DNA of 64,000 bases, from the NCBI GenBank assembly GCA_022340285.1, contig JAJDOG010000022.1:1-64000 (forward strand). Reading direction: 5' to 3'. Below the pieces are notes generated by a model. That model had not been told where the DNA came from. It saw only the letters and a program-made list of their open reading frames with translations, and did not search any database. The DNA is from Betaproteobacteria bacterium (lineage in GTDB: Bacteria; Pseudomonadota; Gammaproteobacteria; Burkholderiales; SG8-39). Shown in pieces: positions 25,846-35,682 of the stretch. Position 1 is the stretch's first letter. Every line of letters starts with the position of its first letter. The translations under genes were made by a program, and so were the position numbers.

Positions 25846-27572
25846 AGTTCGCGGAGAGCCCGGTGCTTGCCCCGCCGCTGCCCTTGTGGCGCGCGCGGGT
25901 GGTGGTCGTCTTGATTGCCGGCGCGCTCGCGGTGCTGGCGGGACGCGCGTTCTACCTGCAGGGGCTCGAATACGGATTCCTCCAGGCCAAGGGCGAATCC
26001 CGTTACAGCCGCGTACTGGAAGTCCCGGCCAACCGCGGTCGCATTCTCGATCGCAACGGCGAGGCACTTGCGGTCAGCACGCCGGTCAAATCAATTTGGG
26101 CAATTCCGGAGGACGTCGTCGCCTCGCGCCGCGACCTCAAGCGGCTCGCCGACACCCTGGAGATGTCCGAAGACGACGTGCGGAAGCGCCTTGACGGACA
26201 GGGTCGTGATTTCGTCTTCATCAAGCGTCAGATCTCGCCAGAAATCGCCGCGCGGGTGGCGGCGCTCGGCATTGCGGGCGTTCACCAAAGCGAGGAGTTC
26301 CGGCGCTATTACCCGGGGGGCGAGGTGGTCGCCCAGGCGGTGGGCTTCACGGACGTGGACGGTCACGGACAGGAGGGGATCGAGCTCGCGTTCGAGCAGC
26401 ATCTCGCGGGTCGCGCGGGGACCCGGCGGGTGATCAAGGATCGTCGTGGACAGATCGTGGAGGACCTCGAAGGCAGCCACCCGGCGCAGCACGGCCGTGA
26501 CCTCGTGCTGGCGCTCGACAGCCGGATTCAAAGCCTTGCGTTCAGCCGACTGCGCGAGGCGGTGCGCAGGCATCGCGCCAAGGGCGGTGGGATCGTCGTG
26601 CTCGATGCACGCACCGGGGAGGTCCTGGCGCTCGCGAATCTTCCTACCTACAACCCGAACAACCGCGCCCAGCTTTCCGGCGGCTCGCTGCGCAATCGCG
26701 CGGTTGTCGACATCTTCGAGCCGGGCTCTACGCTCAAACCTCTCACCATCGCGGCGGCAATCGATGTGGGGCGAGTGACTCCGCGCACCCGGATTCAGAC
26801 CGCGCCCGGCACGCTCACCATTGGTCCGGCCACGATCCGGGACGCCCACAAGTCGGAGCAACTCACGGTCACCCAGGTGATCCAGAAATCCTCGAACGTC
26901 GGGGCAGCAAAGATTGCCTTGATGCTGCGTCCGCAGGTGCTTTGGGACCTGTTCGAGCAGGTGGGGTTCGGCAGAGAGCCCGACCTCGGATTTCCGGGCG
27001 AGGCGAGCGGCAAGGTGCGTCCGTACAAGACCTGGAAACCGATCGAGCAGGCGACCATGTCCTACGGGCATGGCATCTCGGTCAGTCTCATGCAGCTGGT
27101 GCGCGCCTATACCGTCTTTGCGGACGACGGCAAACTCCTGCCGCTGTCGCTTCTGAAGCTCGATTCGCCGCCGCGTGGCGTGCCCGTCCTCGCGCCGGAG
27201 ACGGCCCGCGAGGTGCTCGCGATGCTCGAGACAGCGACCCATCCCGGCGGAACCGGGCCACGCGCGCAGATCATGGGGTATCGAGTCGCCGGCAAGACCG
27301 GCACGGCGCACAAGCAGGAAAACGGCGGTTACGCGGCCGACAAGTACTTCTCCTCCTTCGTGGGGCTTGCTCCTGCGTCCAGGCCTCGCCTGATCATCGC
27401 CGCGCTGATCGACGAGCCATCCGACGGCGAGTACTACGGCGGCACCGTCGCCGCGCCGGTATTCGCCGAGGTCATGGCCGGCGCACTGCGCATCCTGGGC
27501 GTCCCGCCCGACGCGCCGATGAAGCCGATCGAGCTTCCCGGACCTGACGACGAAGTCAGGGAAAGTGTTTAG
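25842..27572 (+). CDS. ftsI: Peptidoglycan D,D-transpeptidase FtsI (PBP3)
   Basis: This 576-residue septal class B penicillin-binding protein has a cytoplasmic start and one transmembrane helix (residues about 18-36), then the pedestal domain with RGRILDRNGEALA. The transpeptidase domain carries STLK at about 296-299, SSN in IQKSSNVGAAK and KTGTAHK. It cross-links septal peptidoglycan with FtsW. The start overlaps ftsL by four bases. The gene is followed by 145 bp with tandem hairpin repeats before murE, the longest gap between mraZ and ftsA. Confidence 0.96.
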   Translation: MKFAESPVLAPPLPLWRARVVVVLIAGALAVLAGRAFYLQGLEYGFLQAKGESRYSRVLEVPANRGRILDRNGEALAVSTPVKSIWAIPEDVVASRRDLKRLADTLEMSEDDVRKRLDGQGRDFVFIKRQISPEIAARVAALGIAGVHQSEEFRRYYPGGEVVAQAVGFTDVDGHGQEGIELAFEQHLAGRAGTRRVIKDRRGQIVEDLEGSHPAQHGRDLVLALDSRIQSLAFSRLREAVRRHRAKGGGIVVLDARTGEVLALANLPTYNPNNRAQLSGGSLRNRAVVDIFEPGSTLKPLTIAAAIDVGRVTPRTRIQTAPGTLTIGPATIRDAHKSEQLTVTQVIQKSSNVGAAKIALMLRPQVLWDLFEQVGFGREPDLGFPGEASGKVRPYKTWKPIEQATMSYGHGISVSLMQLVRAYTVFADDGKLLPLSLLKLDSPPRGVPVLAPETAREVLAMLETATHPGGTGPRAQIMGYRVAGKTGTAHKQENGGYAADKYFSSFVGLAPASRPRLIIAALIDEPSDGEYYGGTVAAPVFAEVMAGALRILGVPPDAPMKPIELPGPDDEVRESV

Positions 27573-27622
27573 AGACCCCCTTTAAAAATGCCGCCAATGG
27601 TTCTCTTTAACAACCGGTCAAA

Positions 27623-27694
27623 CGAACAAGGGGGCATCCCCCCTTGTATATCCCCGTACGAACAAGGGGCGAGCCCCTTGTGCATCCCCTCGTT
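27623..27694. repeat. Two tandem 36-bp hairpin repeats (ACAAGGGG type)
   Basis: Two units start with CGAACAAGGGG at 27623 and 27659, exactly 36 bases apart. Each holds an inverted repeat: ACAAGGGGG...CCCCCTTGT (27626-27647) and ACAAGGGG...CCCCTTGT (27662-27681). Each is followed by a related tail (ATATCCCC and GCATCCCC). They resemble the element at 10567-10641. Lying between ftsI and murE, they could form RNA hairpins that modulate read-through or message stability. Confidence 0.75.
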
Positions 27695-27717
27695 TGCGGC
27701 GGCAACCGTTCAATGAG

Positions 27718-29235
27718 ATGGCTTCCAGTGCGGCGGACCGTGCTCTCATCATTCTTGAACGCCTGCGTGGCATGGAGGTCCGTGTGATCGGGCTCAATGC
27801 GAACAGTCGCACGGTCCAGCCAGGTGAGGTGTTTCTTGCGTACCCGGGTGCGCGTGCCGACGGACGGCGGTTCATCGGCGGGGCGATCGAACGCGGCGCC
27901 GCGGCGGTGCTTTGGGAAAGGCAGGGGTTCGACTGGGATTCCGCGTGGAACCTGCCGAATCTGCCCGTCGACAATCTGCGCGCTCTCGCGGGCTCGCTCG
28001 CGAACGAGGTATACGGGCGACCCTCGGCACAGCTCTGGATGATCGGCGTGACCGGCACGAACGGGAAGACTTCGTGCAGCCAGTGGGTCGCGCAGGCGCT
28101 CGCCGAGGCGGGCCGCAAGACCGGTGTCATCGGGACGCTCGGCCGCGGATTCCCCGACATCACAACTGGATCGACCAGCGCGCTCCAGGCGGATCCGAAC
28201 ACCACGCCGGACGCGATCACGCTGCAACGGACCCTCGCAGACTTCGCGCGCGACGATGCGCGGGCCGCCGCGCTGGAAGTCTCGTCGATCGGTCTTGACC
28301 AGGGGCGCGTGGACGCGGTCCGGTTCGATGTCGCACTTTTCACGAATCTGTCGCGCGACCACCTCGAATATCACGGCGATCTGGAAAGTTATGCGCGCGC
28401 CAAGATGAAGCTGTTCCAGGCGCGAGGACTGCGCCACGCCGTGCTCAATCTCGACGACGCGCTCGGGGCGCGCATCGCACGATCGCTGGAGGGCACCGCC
28501 GTGCAGCGTATCGGCTACAGCCTCACCCGGGGTACCGGCCAACGCGCGGGGCTCGAGCGTCACCTCGAAGCTCACGACATCTCCGTCGGTGACCGGGGCA
28601 TCGCATTTGCAGTCGCAAGTTCATGGGGCAATGCGCGTATCGAGAGCGCAATGCTGGGCCGTTTCAACGTCGCGAATCTGCTCGGCGTCCTGGGGGTTCT
28701 TCTCGCATCGGGCATTGCGCTCGCGGAATCGGCGAGTGCGATTGCCGCGCTGCATCCGGTACCCGGACGGATGCAACGGATCGGTGGCGGGGACCGGCCT
28801 CTCGTCGTCGTGGATTACGCGCACAGCCCCGATGCACTGGACAAGGTGCTGGCAGCCCTCGCAGACGTGGCCCACCCTCGGGGCGGCCGCCTGCTCTGTG
28901 TATTCGGGTGCGGCGGGGAGCGGGATCAAGGCAAACGCCCGCTGATGGGTGAAGCGGCGTCTCGCCATGCCGATTTCGTCGTCGTCACGAGCGACAACCC
29001 GCGGGGCGAAGACCCCGCCGCGATCATCGCGGAGATCCTGCCCGGTGTGCGTGCTGCGCACGCGGTCGAGCCGGATCGGCGCGCGGCGATTCGGCTTGCC
29101 GTCGCGCGCAGCGGCCCGGGTGACGTGATCGTCGTGGCAGGGAAGGGGCACGAACCCTATCAGGAGATTGCTGGCGAGCGGCTGCCGTTCTCGGACGAGG
29201 ATGAGGCGATGGCTGCGCTGGAGGCGGCGGCATGA
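27718..29235 (+). CDS. murE: UDP-N-acetylmuramoyl-L-alanyl-D-glutamate--2,6-diaminopimelate ligase MurE
   Basis: The ~505-residue ligase adds meso-diaminopimelate to UDP-MurNAc dipeptide. The ATP loop GVTGTNGKTS lies at about 110-119, and LEVSSIGLDQ and DHLEYHGD follow. The DNPR motif (TSDNPRGEDP) marks meso-DAP rather than lysine specificity. Ends in the usual GKGHEPYQEI region. The start is uncertain because no strong Shine-Dalgarno is visible; the ATG at 27718 is chosen over an in-frame TTG at 27694 that lies in the repeat. It overlaps murF by four bases. Confidence 0.95.
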   Translation: MASSAADRALIILERLRGMEVRVIGLNANSRTVQPGEVFLAYPGARADGRRFIGGAIERGAAAVLWERQGFDWDSAWNLPNLPVDNLRALAGSLANEVYGRPSAQLWMIGVTGTNGKTSCSQWVAQALAEAGRKTGVIGTLGRGFPDITTGSTSALQADPNTTPDAITLQRTLADFARDDARAAALEVSSIGLDQGRVDAVRFDVALFTNLSRDHLEYHGDLESYARAKMKLFQARGLRHAVLNLDDALGARIARSLEGTAVQRIGYSLTRGTGQRAGLERHLEAHDISVGDRGIAFAVASSWGNARIESAMLGRFNVANLLGVLGVLLASGIALAESASAIAALHPVPGRMQRIGGGDRPLVVVDYAHSPDALDKVLAALADVAHPRGGRLLCVFGCGGERDQGKRPLMGEAASRHADFVVVTSDNPRGEDPAAIIAEILPGVRAAHAVEPDRRAAIRLAVARSGPGDVIVVAGKGHEPYQEIAGERLPFSDEDEAMAALEAAA

Positions 29236-30614
29236 CGCCCATGATGACACTGGCGGCTGCCGCCCAGGCGATCGGTGCCCGTGTCGAGGGCGCGGACATC
29301 CGTTTCGGTTCCGTTTCGTCGGACAGTCGCACCCTCGAACCGGGCGCGCTGTTCGTCGCACTGCGCGGCGAGCGATTCGACGGTCACGATTACCTGTCGG
29401 TGGCGCGGGAGCGTGGCGCTGCCGCCGCAATGATCGAGGCCTTCGCGGTGGAGCGCTGTGCAGAGGCAGGACTCTCCGCGCTCGTCGTGGGCGACACGCG
29501 CCGCGCACTGGGCGACCTGGCGCGGCACTGGCGTGGCCGGTTCAGGATCCCTCTCATCGCCATCGTCGGAAGCAACGGCAAGACGACCGTCAAGGAAATG
29601 ACCGCGGCCTGCCTGCGCGCTCATTTCGGCGCGGCGCACGTCATGGCGACGGCGGGCAATCTCAACAACGACATCGGAGTGCCGCTCACCCTTCTCGGAC
29701 TGCGCGAGACACATCGCGTGGCGGTGGTGGAGCTCGGCATGAACCACCCTGGCGAAACCGCGTACCTGGCGGGACTCGTGCGCCCGACCATCGGTCTGAT
29801 CAACAACGCGCAGCGCGAGCATCAGGAGTTCATGAAAAGCGTCGCGGACGTCGCGGCCGAACACGCTGCGTTGCTCGCTGCACTGCCCGCCGACGGCATC
29901 GCGGTCATCAATGCGGACGATGAACATGCCGCGGTATGGCGCGCCGCAGCCGGGACCCGTGTCGTGCGTGATTTCGGAGTGGGGGCCGGGGCGGCAGTCC
30001 GTGCAACGCATCGACCGGGGGATTCGGGCACCGCGCTCGAGATTGCGACGCCGGAAAGCCGCATCAACGTGGTGCTTCAAGTCGCCGGCCTGCACAACAT
30101 ACGCAACGCACTTGCCGCTGCGGCGGCTGCCACCGCGGCGGGGGCGAGCCTCAAATCGGTCGCCGAAGGCCTCGCCAGCTTCCGCGCGGTCAAGGGCCGC
30201 CTGCAGCAGCGCGGCGGCCGCAATGCGACCACGATCATCGATGACAGCTACAACGCAAATCCCGACTCCGTGCGTGCCGCAATCGATGTCCTCGTCCGTG
30301 CGAGCGGTCCGCGTGTCCTGGTTCTCGGCGACATGGGCGAGGTCGGCGAGCAGGGCGTTGCGTTCCACGAAGAAATCGGACGCCACGCCCGCGACGCCGG
30401 CGTGACGCATCTGCTTGCGCTGGGTCCCCTCGTGGAGCATGCCGTCCGCGCGTTCGGTTCGGGCGCAATGCATTTTGAATCACTCGAGGCGCTGCTGGAA
30501 GAGCTCGAGCCGAACATCGTTCCAGGCACGACGGTATTGGTGAAGGGCTCCCGATTCATGCGCATGGAGCGCATCGTCGAGCGTCTGGTCGAGGAGGCGG
30601 CAGCATGCTGCTAG
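29232..30614 (+). CDS. murF: UDP-N-acetylmuramoyl-tripeptide--D-alanyl-D-alanine ligase MurF
   Basis: The 460-residue ligase attaches D-Ala-D-Ala to the UDP-MurNAc tripeptide. It has the Mur ligase ATP loop [13 protein letters not shown] near residue 115. [18 protein letters not shown] and [11 protein letters not shown] are typical of MurF, as is [11 protein letters not shown] in the C-terminal domain. The ATG overlaps the murE stop (ATGA), and the 3' end overlaps mraY by ten bases. Confidence 0.96.
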   Translation: MTPMMTLAAAAQAIGARVEGADIRFGSVSSDSRTLEPGALFVALRGERFDGHDYLSVARERGAAAAMIEAFAVERCAEAGLSALVVGDTRRALGDLARHWRGRFRIPLIAIVGSNGKTTVKEMTAACLRAHFGAAHVMATAGNLNNDIGVPLTLLGLRETHRVAVVELGMNHPGETAYLAGLVRPTIGLINNAQREHQEFMKSVADVAAEHAALLAALPADGIAVINADDEHAAVWRAAAGTRVVRDFGVGAGAAVRATHRPGDSGTALEIATPESRINVVLQVAGLHNIRNALAAAAAATAAGASLKSVAEGLASFRAVKGRLQQRGGRNATTIIDDSYNANPDSVRAAIDVLVRASGPRVLVLGDMGEVGEQGVAFHEEIGRHARDAGVTHLLALGPLVEHAVRAFGSGAMHFESLEALLEELEPNIVPGTTVLVKGSRFMRMERIVERLVEEAAACC

Positions 30615-31759
30615 CTCTCGCCCAGTGGCTCGGCCAGGACGTCCGTGCATTCAACGTGTTCAACTACATCACGTTGCGTGCGGTGGTCGCCGCGCTCACC
30701 GCGCTCGCGATCTCCTTCGTGCTCGGCCCTGCGATGATCCGCAAGCTCACCACTTACCGGATCGGTCAGGCCGTGCGTGACGACGGCCCGCAATCCCATC
30801 TCACCAAGGCGGGCACGCCGACCATGGGCGGGGCGCTCGTCCTGGTCGCGATCGGGGTGACCACGCTCCTCTGGGGCGACCTCACCAACCGGTTCATCTG
30901 GTGCGTGCTGGTCGTGACGCTCGGATTCGGTGTGATCGGCTGGATCGACGACTACCGCAAGGTCGTGCACCACAATCCGAAGGGGCTTTCGGCGCGCGCC
31001 AAGCTTTTTTGGCAGTCGGTCATCGGGCTGACTGCCGCCGTATATCTCGCCTTCGCCGTGCCGGCCGCCAGCAACGCGCAGGCGGTGGACCTGTTTCTCC
31101 AGTGGATCTCGAGCGGCTTTTCGATGGATCTCCCGCCCAAGGCCGCCCTGATCGTTCCGTTCTTCAAGCACGTGGCGTATCCACTCGGCGTGTTCGGATT
31201 CATCGTGCTCACCTACCTGGTGATCGTCGGGACTTCCAACGCAGTCAACCTGACCGATGGGCTGGACGGCCTCGCCATCATGCCCGCGGTGATGGTGGGC
31301 GGAGCACTCGGCATCTTCGCGTACGTCACGGGTCACTCCGTCTTTTCGAAGTATCTCCTCTTCCCCTACATCCCCGGCGCCGGAGAGCTCACCGTGTTCT
31401 GCGCGGCGCTCGCGGGCGCGGGGCTCGGATTCCTGTGGTTCAACGCCTACCCCGCAGAGGTCTTCATGGGGGACGTCGGCGCGCTTGCGCTCGGTGCGGC
31501 GCTCGGCACGGTCGCGGTGATCGCCCGGCAGGAGATCGTCCTCTTCATCATGGGCGGCGTCTTCGTTGCCGAAACCGTCTCGGTCATGGCGCAGGTGCTC
31601 TATTTCAAGGCGACCGGCGGAAAGCGGATTCTTCGCATGGCGCCGCTGCACCACCACTACGAATTGAGCGGATGGAAGGAGACGCAGGTGGTCGTGCGGT
31701 TCTGGATCATCACGATCATGTTGGTGCTCTTCGGCCTGTCCTCGTTAAAGCTGAGATGA
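30605..31759 (+). CDS. mraY: Phospho-N-acetylmuramoyl-pentapeptide-transferase MraY
   Basis: This 384-residue polytopic (about ten helices) enzyme makes lipid I from UDP-MurNAc-pentapeptide and undecaprenyl phosphate. Diagnostic motifs are [12 protein letters not shown] near residue 65, the aspartates of [22 protein letters not shown] near residue 213, and [13 protein letters not shown] near the C-terminus. It begins within the end of murF, so its translation is probably coupled. Confidence 0.97.
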   Translation: MLLALAQWLGQDVRAFNVFNYITLRAVVAALTALAISFVLGPAMIRKLTTYRIGQAVRDDGPQSHLTKAGTPTMGGALVLVAIGVTTLLWGDLTNRFIWCVLVVTLGFGVIGWIDDYRKVVHHNPKGLSARAKLFWQSVIGLTAAVYLAFAVPAASNAQAVDLFLQWISSGFSMDLPPKAALIVPFFKHVAYPLGVFGFIVLTYLVIVGTSNAVNLTDGLDGLAIMPAVMVGGALGIFAYVTGHSVFSKYLLFPYIPGAGELTVFCAALAGAGLGFLWFNAYPAEVFMGDVGALALGAALGTVAVIARQEIVLFIMGGVFVAETVSVMAQVLYFKATGGKRILRMAPLHHHYELSGWKETQVVVRFWIITIMLVLFGLSSLKLR

Positions 31760-31775
31760 GAGACCGGACGCGTTC

Positions 31776-33176
31776 ATGGAGCTGAACGGAAAGCGAGTGC
31801 TGGTGCTAGGACTCGGTGAAACCGGGCTGTCGATGGCGCAATGGGTTGCTCGGCAGGGCGCCGAGGTGCGCGTTGCCGACACGCGTGAGCATCCTCCTGC
31901 ACTCGATACGCTGACCGCAACGGTGCCAGGCGCCGAGCTCGTGGCGGGGCCGTTCACGTCGCAACTCGCGGAGGGGTTCGACGCGGTTGCCGTGAGCCCC
32001 GGCGTGCCGCTCAGCGAACCCGTCGTCGAGGAGAGTGCCGAGCGCGGCGTGCCGGTGGTGGGCGACATCGAGCTCTTTGCGCAGGCGCTGGCCCGTGGCC
32101 ACGGGGCGAAGATCATCGCGATCACCGGGACCAACGGAAAAAGCACCGTGACGGCACTTGCCGGCGCCATGTGCCGCAGCGCTGGACTCGACTGCGAAGT
32201 CGCCGGAAACATCGGCCCGGCAGTGCTCACGGCGCTCATGCACCGGATTGATTCCGGCGCGATGCCCGAAGTCTGGGTGCTCGAGCTCTCGAGCTTCCAG
32301 CTCGAGAGCACGTCCTCGCTCGAGCCAGATGCCGCGACGGTGCTGAATTTGAGCAGCGACCACCTCGATCGCTATCCCGGCATGACGCTCTACGCCGCCG
32401 CAAAAGCGCGCATCTTTCACGGAGACGGCGTTCAGGTCCTGAACCGGGACGACCGCTACAGCCTCGGGATGGCGTTGCCCGGTCGCGACATTGTGACCTT
32501 CGGACTGAACACGCCGCCCGAAGCGAGCGATTTCGGCGTGCTCAAGGTGTTCGACGAGTACTGGCTCGCGCGCGGCATGACACCGCTCCTGGCGATGCGC
32601 GACCTGCGGATCGCCGGATTTCACAACGCAGCGAATGCGCTTGCCGCGCTGGCATTGGCCTCGTCGATCGGCTGCAGTTTCGCGCGCACCCTGCCTGGAC
32701 TAAAGACGTTTACCGGCCTTGCACACCGCATGGAGCAAATCGCTTTGATCGGTGGCGTGGTGTTCTACGACGACTCGAAGGGAACGAACGTCGGAGCCGC
32801 TGCGGCTGCGCTGGAGGGCTTTGCACGAAGCCTCGAGGCGTCGGGAAGCAAGGTGATCCTGATTGCCGGGGGCGAAGGCAAGCAGCAGGACTTCACGCCA
32901 TTGCGCGCGGCGGCGCTCGGGACGGTCCGCGCGGTCGTGCTGATCGGTCGCGATGCCGCCTTGATCGAAGGGGCGATGTCCGGCAGCGGCATCGCGACGA
33001 AACGCGCGGGGACGATGCAGGAGGCGGTCGATGTCGCGTTTCGCGCAGCGCGCCCAGGAGACGTGGTCCTGCTGTCGCCGGCCTGCGCGAGCTTCGACAT
33101 GTTCGAGAACTACAAGCACCGGGGCAATGTTTTCCGCGCCGTGGTGGAGGAGCTAGAGCGTGCGTCCGCGCACTGA
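31776..33176 (+). CDS. murD: UDP-N-acetylmuramoyl-L-alanine--D-glutamate ligase MurD
   Basis: The 466-residue ligase adds D-glutamate to UDP-MurNAc-L-Ala. It starts with a Rossmann-like UDP domain ([14 protein letters not shown]) and continues to the ATP loop [13 protein letters not shown] near residue 115. [22 protein letters not shown], the [10 protein letters not shown] motif and [11 protein letters not shown] in the C-terminal domain are all typical MurD. It begins 16 bases after mraY and its end overlaps ftsW. Confidence 0.97.
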   Translation: MELNGKRVLVLGLGETGLSMAQWVARQGAEVRVADTREHPPALDTLTATVPGAELVAGPFTSQLAEGFDAVAVSPGVPLSEPVVEESAERGVPVVGDIELFAQALARGHGAKIIAITGTNGKSTVTALAGAMCRSAGLDCEVAGNIGPAVLTALMHRIDSGAMPEVWVLELSSFQLESTSSLEPDAATVLNLSSDHLDRYPGMTLYAAAKARIFHGDGVQVLNRDDRYSLGMALPGRDIVTFGLNTPPEASDFGVLKVFDEYWLARGMTPLLAMRDLRIAGFHNAANALAALALASSIGCSFARTLPGLKTFTGLAHRMEQIALIGGVVFYDDSKGTNVGAAAAALEGFARSLEASGSKVILIAGGEGKQQDFTPLRAAALGTVRAVVLIGRDAALIEGAMSGSGIATKRAGTMQEAVDVAFRAARPGDVVLLSPACASFDMFENYKHRGNVFRAVVEELERASAH

Positions 33177-34452
33177 ACCCGACATGGCCATGCGCAAGCG
33201 CGTGCGTGAGCGGGGGCGAGACGTGCGGCCGAGCCGTGCCAGGATCGCGGCCGGTCGCCGTGGCGCAGCACAATTCAATCCTGGGTTGATCGGGATCGGC
33301 TGGGGTGTGCGTGGACGGACCTCGTCGGAGGAGTACGACAGAAGTCTGCTGTGGACCGCATTGCTGCTCCTCACGATCGGGCTCGTAATGGTCTATTCCG
33401 CGTCGATCGCGACCGCCGAGGCCGCGCGCTACACGGATCACCAGCCGGCCTACTTCCTGCTCCGGCACCTTGCCGCACTCGGCGTGGCGGTGATCGTCGC
33501 GGCCCTTGCCTTTCAGGTGCCCGTGCGCGTGTGGCAGCGCGCAGCGCCTTGGCTTTTCGTGCTGGGCGTTGCGACGTTGGCGCTGGTGCTCATCCCGGGG
33601 CTCGGTCGGGAAGTGAACGGCGCGCGTCGCTGGCTCGCGCTCCCCGGCTTCAATCTGCAGCCGTCCGAGCTCGTGAAGATCGCCGCGGTCCTGTATGCCG
33701 CCGATTACACCGCTCGCAAGACCGCGGTCATGCACAGCTTCCGGGACGGGCTGCTGCCCATGCTCGGCGTGATGCTCGTGGTCGGGTGGCTGCTCCTGCG
33801 CGAGCCGGATTTCGGCGCATTCGTGGTGATCGCGGTGGTTGCCACCGGAATTCTGTTCGTCGGTGGAATGAACGCCGGGTGGTTCGCGGGTCTCCTCGGT
33901 CTCATGCTGGTCGGGTTCGCGGCGCTCGTGCTCTCGTCCCCGTATCGCATGCAGCGAATCTTCGGATTCATGGACCCGTGGTCCGACGCGTTCGGTCAGG
34001 GCTACCAGCTGTCGCACGCGCTGATCGCTTTCGGTCGTGGCGAATGGTTCGGGGTGGGACTCGGCGCGAGCGTCGAGAAGCTCTTCTACCTTCCCGAGGC
34101 GCACACCGACTTCCTGCTTGCCGTGATCGGAGAGGAGCTGGGCTTCGCCGGCGTGGTCGTCGTGGTCGGACTGTTCGCCTGGCTGGTGCTGCGCGCATTC
34201 GCGATCGGTCGCAAGGCGGCCGCGCTGGAGCGGCCGTTTGCCGCCCTGGTCGCGCAAGGCATCGCGATCTGGATCGGCGTCCAGGCTTTCATCAACATGG
34301 GTGTGAACCTGGGTGTGCTGCCGACCAAGGGATTGACGCTTCCCTTCATGAGCTTCGGCGGCACGGCCATCCTCGCAAATTGCGTCGTGCTGGCGATCCT
34401 GCTGCGCATCGACTGGGAAAACCGGCAGCTCATGCGAGGCCAGTCGACATGA
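33160..34452 (+). CDS. ftsW: Septal peptidoglycan glycosyltransferase FtsW
   Basis: This 430-residue SEDS-family lipid II polymerase has about ten helices. [37 protein letters not shown] and the long periplasmic loop [17 protein letters not shown] are diagnostic. GTG at 33160 is chosen because GGAGGAG lies seven bases upstream; it gives a ~60-residue, very Arg-rich cytoplasmic extension before the first helix. Downstream starts would shorten it. It works with FtsI in septal wall synthesis. Its first 17 bases overlap murD. Confidence 0.95.
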   Translation: MRPRTEPDMAMRKRVRERGRDVRPSRARIAAGRRGAAQFNPGLIGIGWGVRGRTSSEEYDRSLLWTALLLLTIGLVMVYSASIATAEAARYTDHQPAYFLLRHLAALGVAVIVAALAFQVPVRVWQRAAPWLFVLGVATLALVLIPGLGREVNGARRWLALPGFNLQPSELVKIAAVLYAADYTARKTAVMHSFRDGLLPMLGVMLVVGWLLLREPDFGAFVVIAVVATGILFVGGMNAGWFAGLLGLMLVGFAALVLSSPYRMQRIFGFMDPWSDAFGQGYQLSHALIAFGRGEWFGVGLGASVEKLFYLPEAHTDFLLAVIGEELGFAGVVVVVGLFAWLVLRAFAIGRKAAALERPFAALVAQGIAIWIGVQAFINMGVNLGVLPTKGLTLPFMSFGGTAILANCVVLAILLRIDWENRQLMRGQST

Positions 34453-34477
34453 CGGCCCTGACGAAAGCGCATCGAAG

Positions 34478-35539
34478 ATGGCGCGGACCATCATGATCAT
34501 GGCAGGCGGTACCGGCGGGCACGTGTTTCCGGCGCTTGCCGTGGCCGAGGCGTTGCGCGCCGCTGGCTGGCGTGTCGTCTGGCTCGGTGCGCGGAGCGGC
34601 ATGGAAGCGAACCTGGTGCCGGCGCGCGGCTTCGAAATGGCCTGGGTGCGGTTCTCCGGATTGCGGGGCAAGGGCATTGCAGCGAAAGCGCTGCTGCCGC
34701 TCAATCTGCTCATCGCGTTCTGGCAAAGCGCCCGCGCGATCTTCGCCTTCCGCCCGCACGTCGTCTTGGGCATGGGCGGCTACATCTCGTTTCCCGGCGG
34801 GATGATGGCTTCGCTCTTCAACCGTCCCCTGGCGATTCACGAGCAGAACTCGGTGGCAGGCCTCGCCAATCGGGTCCTTGCACAGGTCGCGGATCGCGTG
34901 CTCGTCGCCTTTCCGAACACGCTCGCGAAAGGCGAGTTCGTGGGCAATCCGGTCCGCGCGGAAATCACGCGGATCCCTCCGCCGGCGGAGCGATTCGCAA
35001 CCCGCAACGGACCGCTGCGGTTGCTCGTTGTCGGCGGCAGCCTGGGGGCCGCCGCGCTGAACGATGTCGTACCGAAGGCGCTTGCCCAGCTGCCCGAAGT
35101 GAAGCGACCTGTCGTCACGCATCAGTCCGGAGTCAGGCACATCGAGGCGCTCCGCGCGAACTACGAAGCGGCAGGCGTAAGAGCGACCCTCGTTCCGTTC
35201 ATCGAGGACATGGCCGGGGCTTATGCCGACGCCGATCTCGTGATTTGCCGCGCGGGGGCCACCACGGTCGCCGAGCTCGCCGCGACCGGGATCGCAAGCC
35301 TGCTCGTGCCGTTCCCGTTCGCCGTCGACGATCACCAGACGACCAACGCCCGGTATCTCGTCGACCGGCGCGCCGCCCTGCTCGAGCAGCAGGCGACGCT
35401 TACACCGGAACGGCTGGCAGGGTTGCTGGGCGGACTCACTCGCGACGCGCTGCTCGAGATGGCCGAGCGCGCCCGTGCCGCCGCGCGACCCGATGCGACC
35501 GAAGCCGTGGCCCGAGCGTGCATGGAGCTTGCGAAGTGA
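34478..35539 (+). CDS. murG: UDP-N-acetylglucosamine--N-acetylmuramyl-(pentapeptide) pyrophosphoryl-undecaprenol GlcNAc transferase MurG
   Basis: The 353-residue GT28 enzyme adds GlcNAc to lipid I, forming lipid II on the inner face of the membrane. Motifs are [17 protein letters not shown] at the N-terminus, [38 protein letters not shown], and the nucleotide site [15 protein letters not shown] with [11 protein letters not shown]. Its stop codon overlaps a GTG at 35536 that begins a duplicated, truncated copy of the murC 5' end. Confidence 0.97.
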   Translation: MARTIMIMAGGTGGHVFPALAVAEALRAAGWRVVWLGARSGMEANLVPARGFEMAWVRFSGLRGKGIAAKALLPLNLLIAFWQSARAIFAFRPHVVLGMGGYISFPGGMMASLFNRPLAIHEQNSVAGLANRVLAQVADRVLVAFPNTLAKGEFVGNPVRAEITRIPPPAERFATRNGPLRLLVVGGSLGAAALNDVVPKALAQLPEVKRPVVTHQSGVRHIEALRANYEAAGVRATLVPFIEDMAGAYADADLVICRAGATTVAELAATGIASLLVPFPFAVDDHQTTNARYLVDRRAALLEQQATLTPERLAGLLGGLTRDALLEMAERARAAARPDATEAVARACMELAK

Positions 35540-35649
35540 AGCACAAGGTCAAGCGCATCCACTTCGTCGCCCGGAACGAAGCGCAGCGCGACCGCGCCCC
35601 TCAGGGCGGCTGCACCGCCTATGCCGACGGGAGATGCCGTGAAGCATAA
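35536..35649 (+). pseudogene. Truncated duplicate of the murC 5' end (37-residue leader frame)
   Basis: A GTG overlapping the murG stop (GTGA) opens a frame that begins [11 protein letters not shown], identical to the start of murC. It then diverges and ends at TAA (35647-35649). This is probably the ancestral murC start, cut off by a rearrangement. It may still be translated by coupling from murG. Its stop lies eleven bases inside the present murC start, so it could in turn couple murC translation. That function is inference. Confidence 0.7.
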
Positions 35650-35682
35650 GGTCAAGCGCATCCACTTCGTCGGCATAGGCGG
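35536..35682. repeat. Duplication plus inverted repeat at the murG/murC junction
   Basis: 34 bases at 35536-35569 recur at 35639-35672 with a single mismatch, 103 bases apart. In addition, CCGCCTATGCCGACG (35615-35629) is the exact reverse complement of 35668-35682 inside murC. The 38-base loop between these 15-bp arms contains the Shine-Dalgarno and the GTG of murC. The pattern of direct and inverted copies of adjacent sequence is what a replication template switch would leave. Confidence 0.88.

Noticed and set aside
27573-27717. The tandem hairpins as an intrinsic terminator of ftsI
   Set aside because: The stems are G/C-rich but not followed by a T run, and the essential mur genes downstream show no obvious promoter; a repeat element is the more careful call.
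32893-34773. 626-codon reverse frame antisense to murD, ftsW and murG
   Set aside because: Composition typical of an antisense shadow and no recognisable domain, opposite three certain genes.
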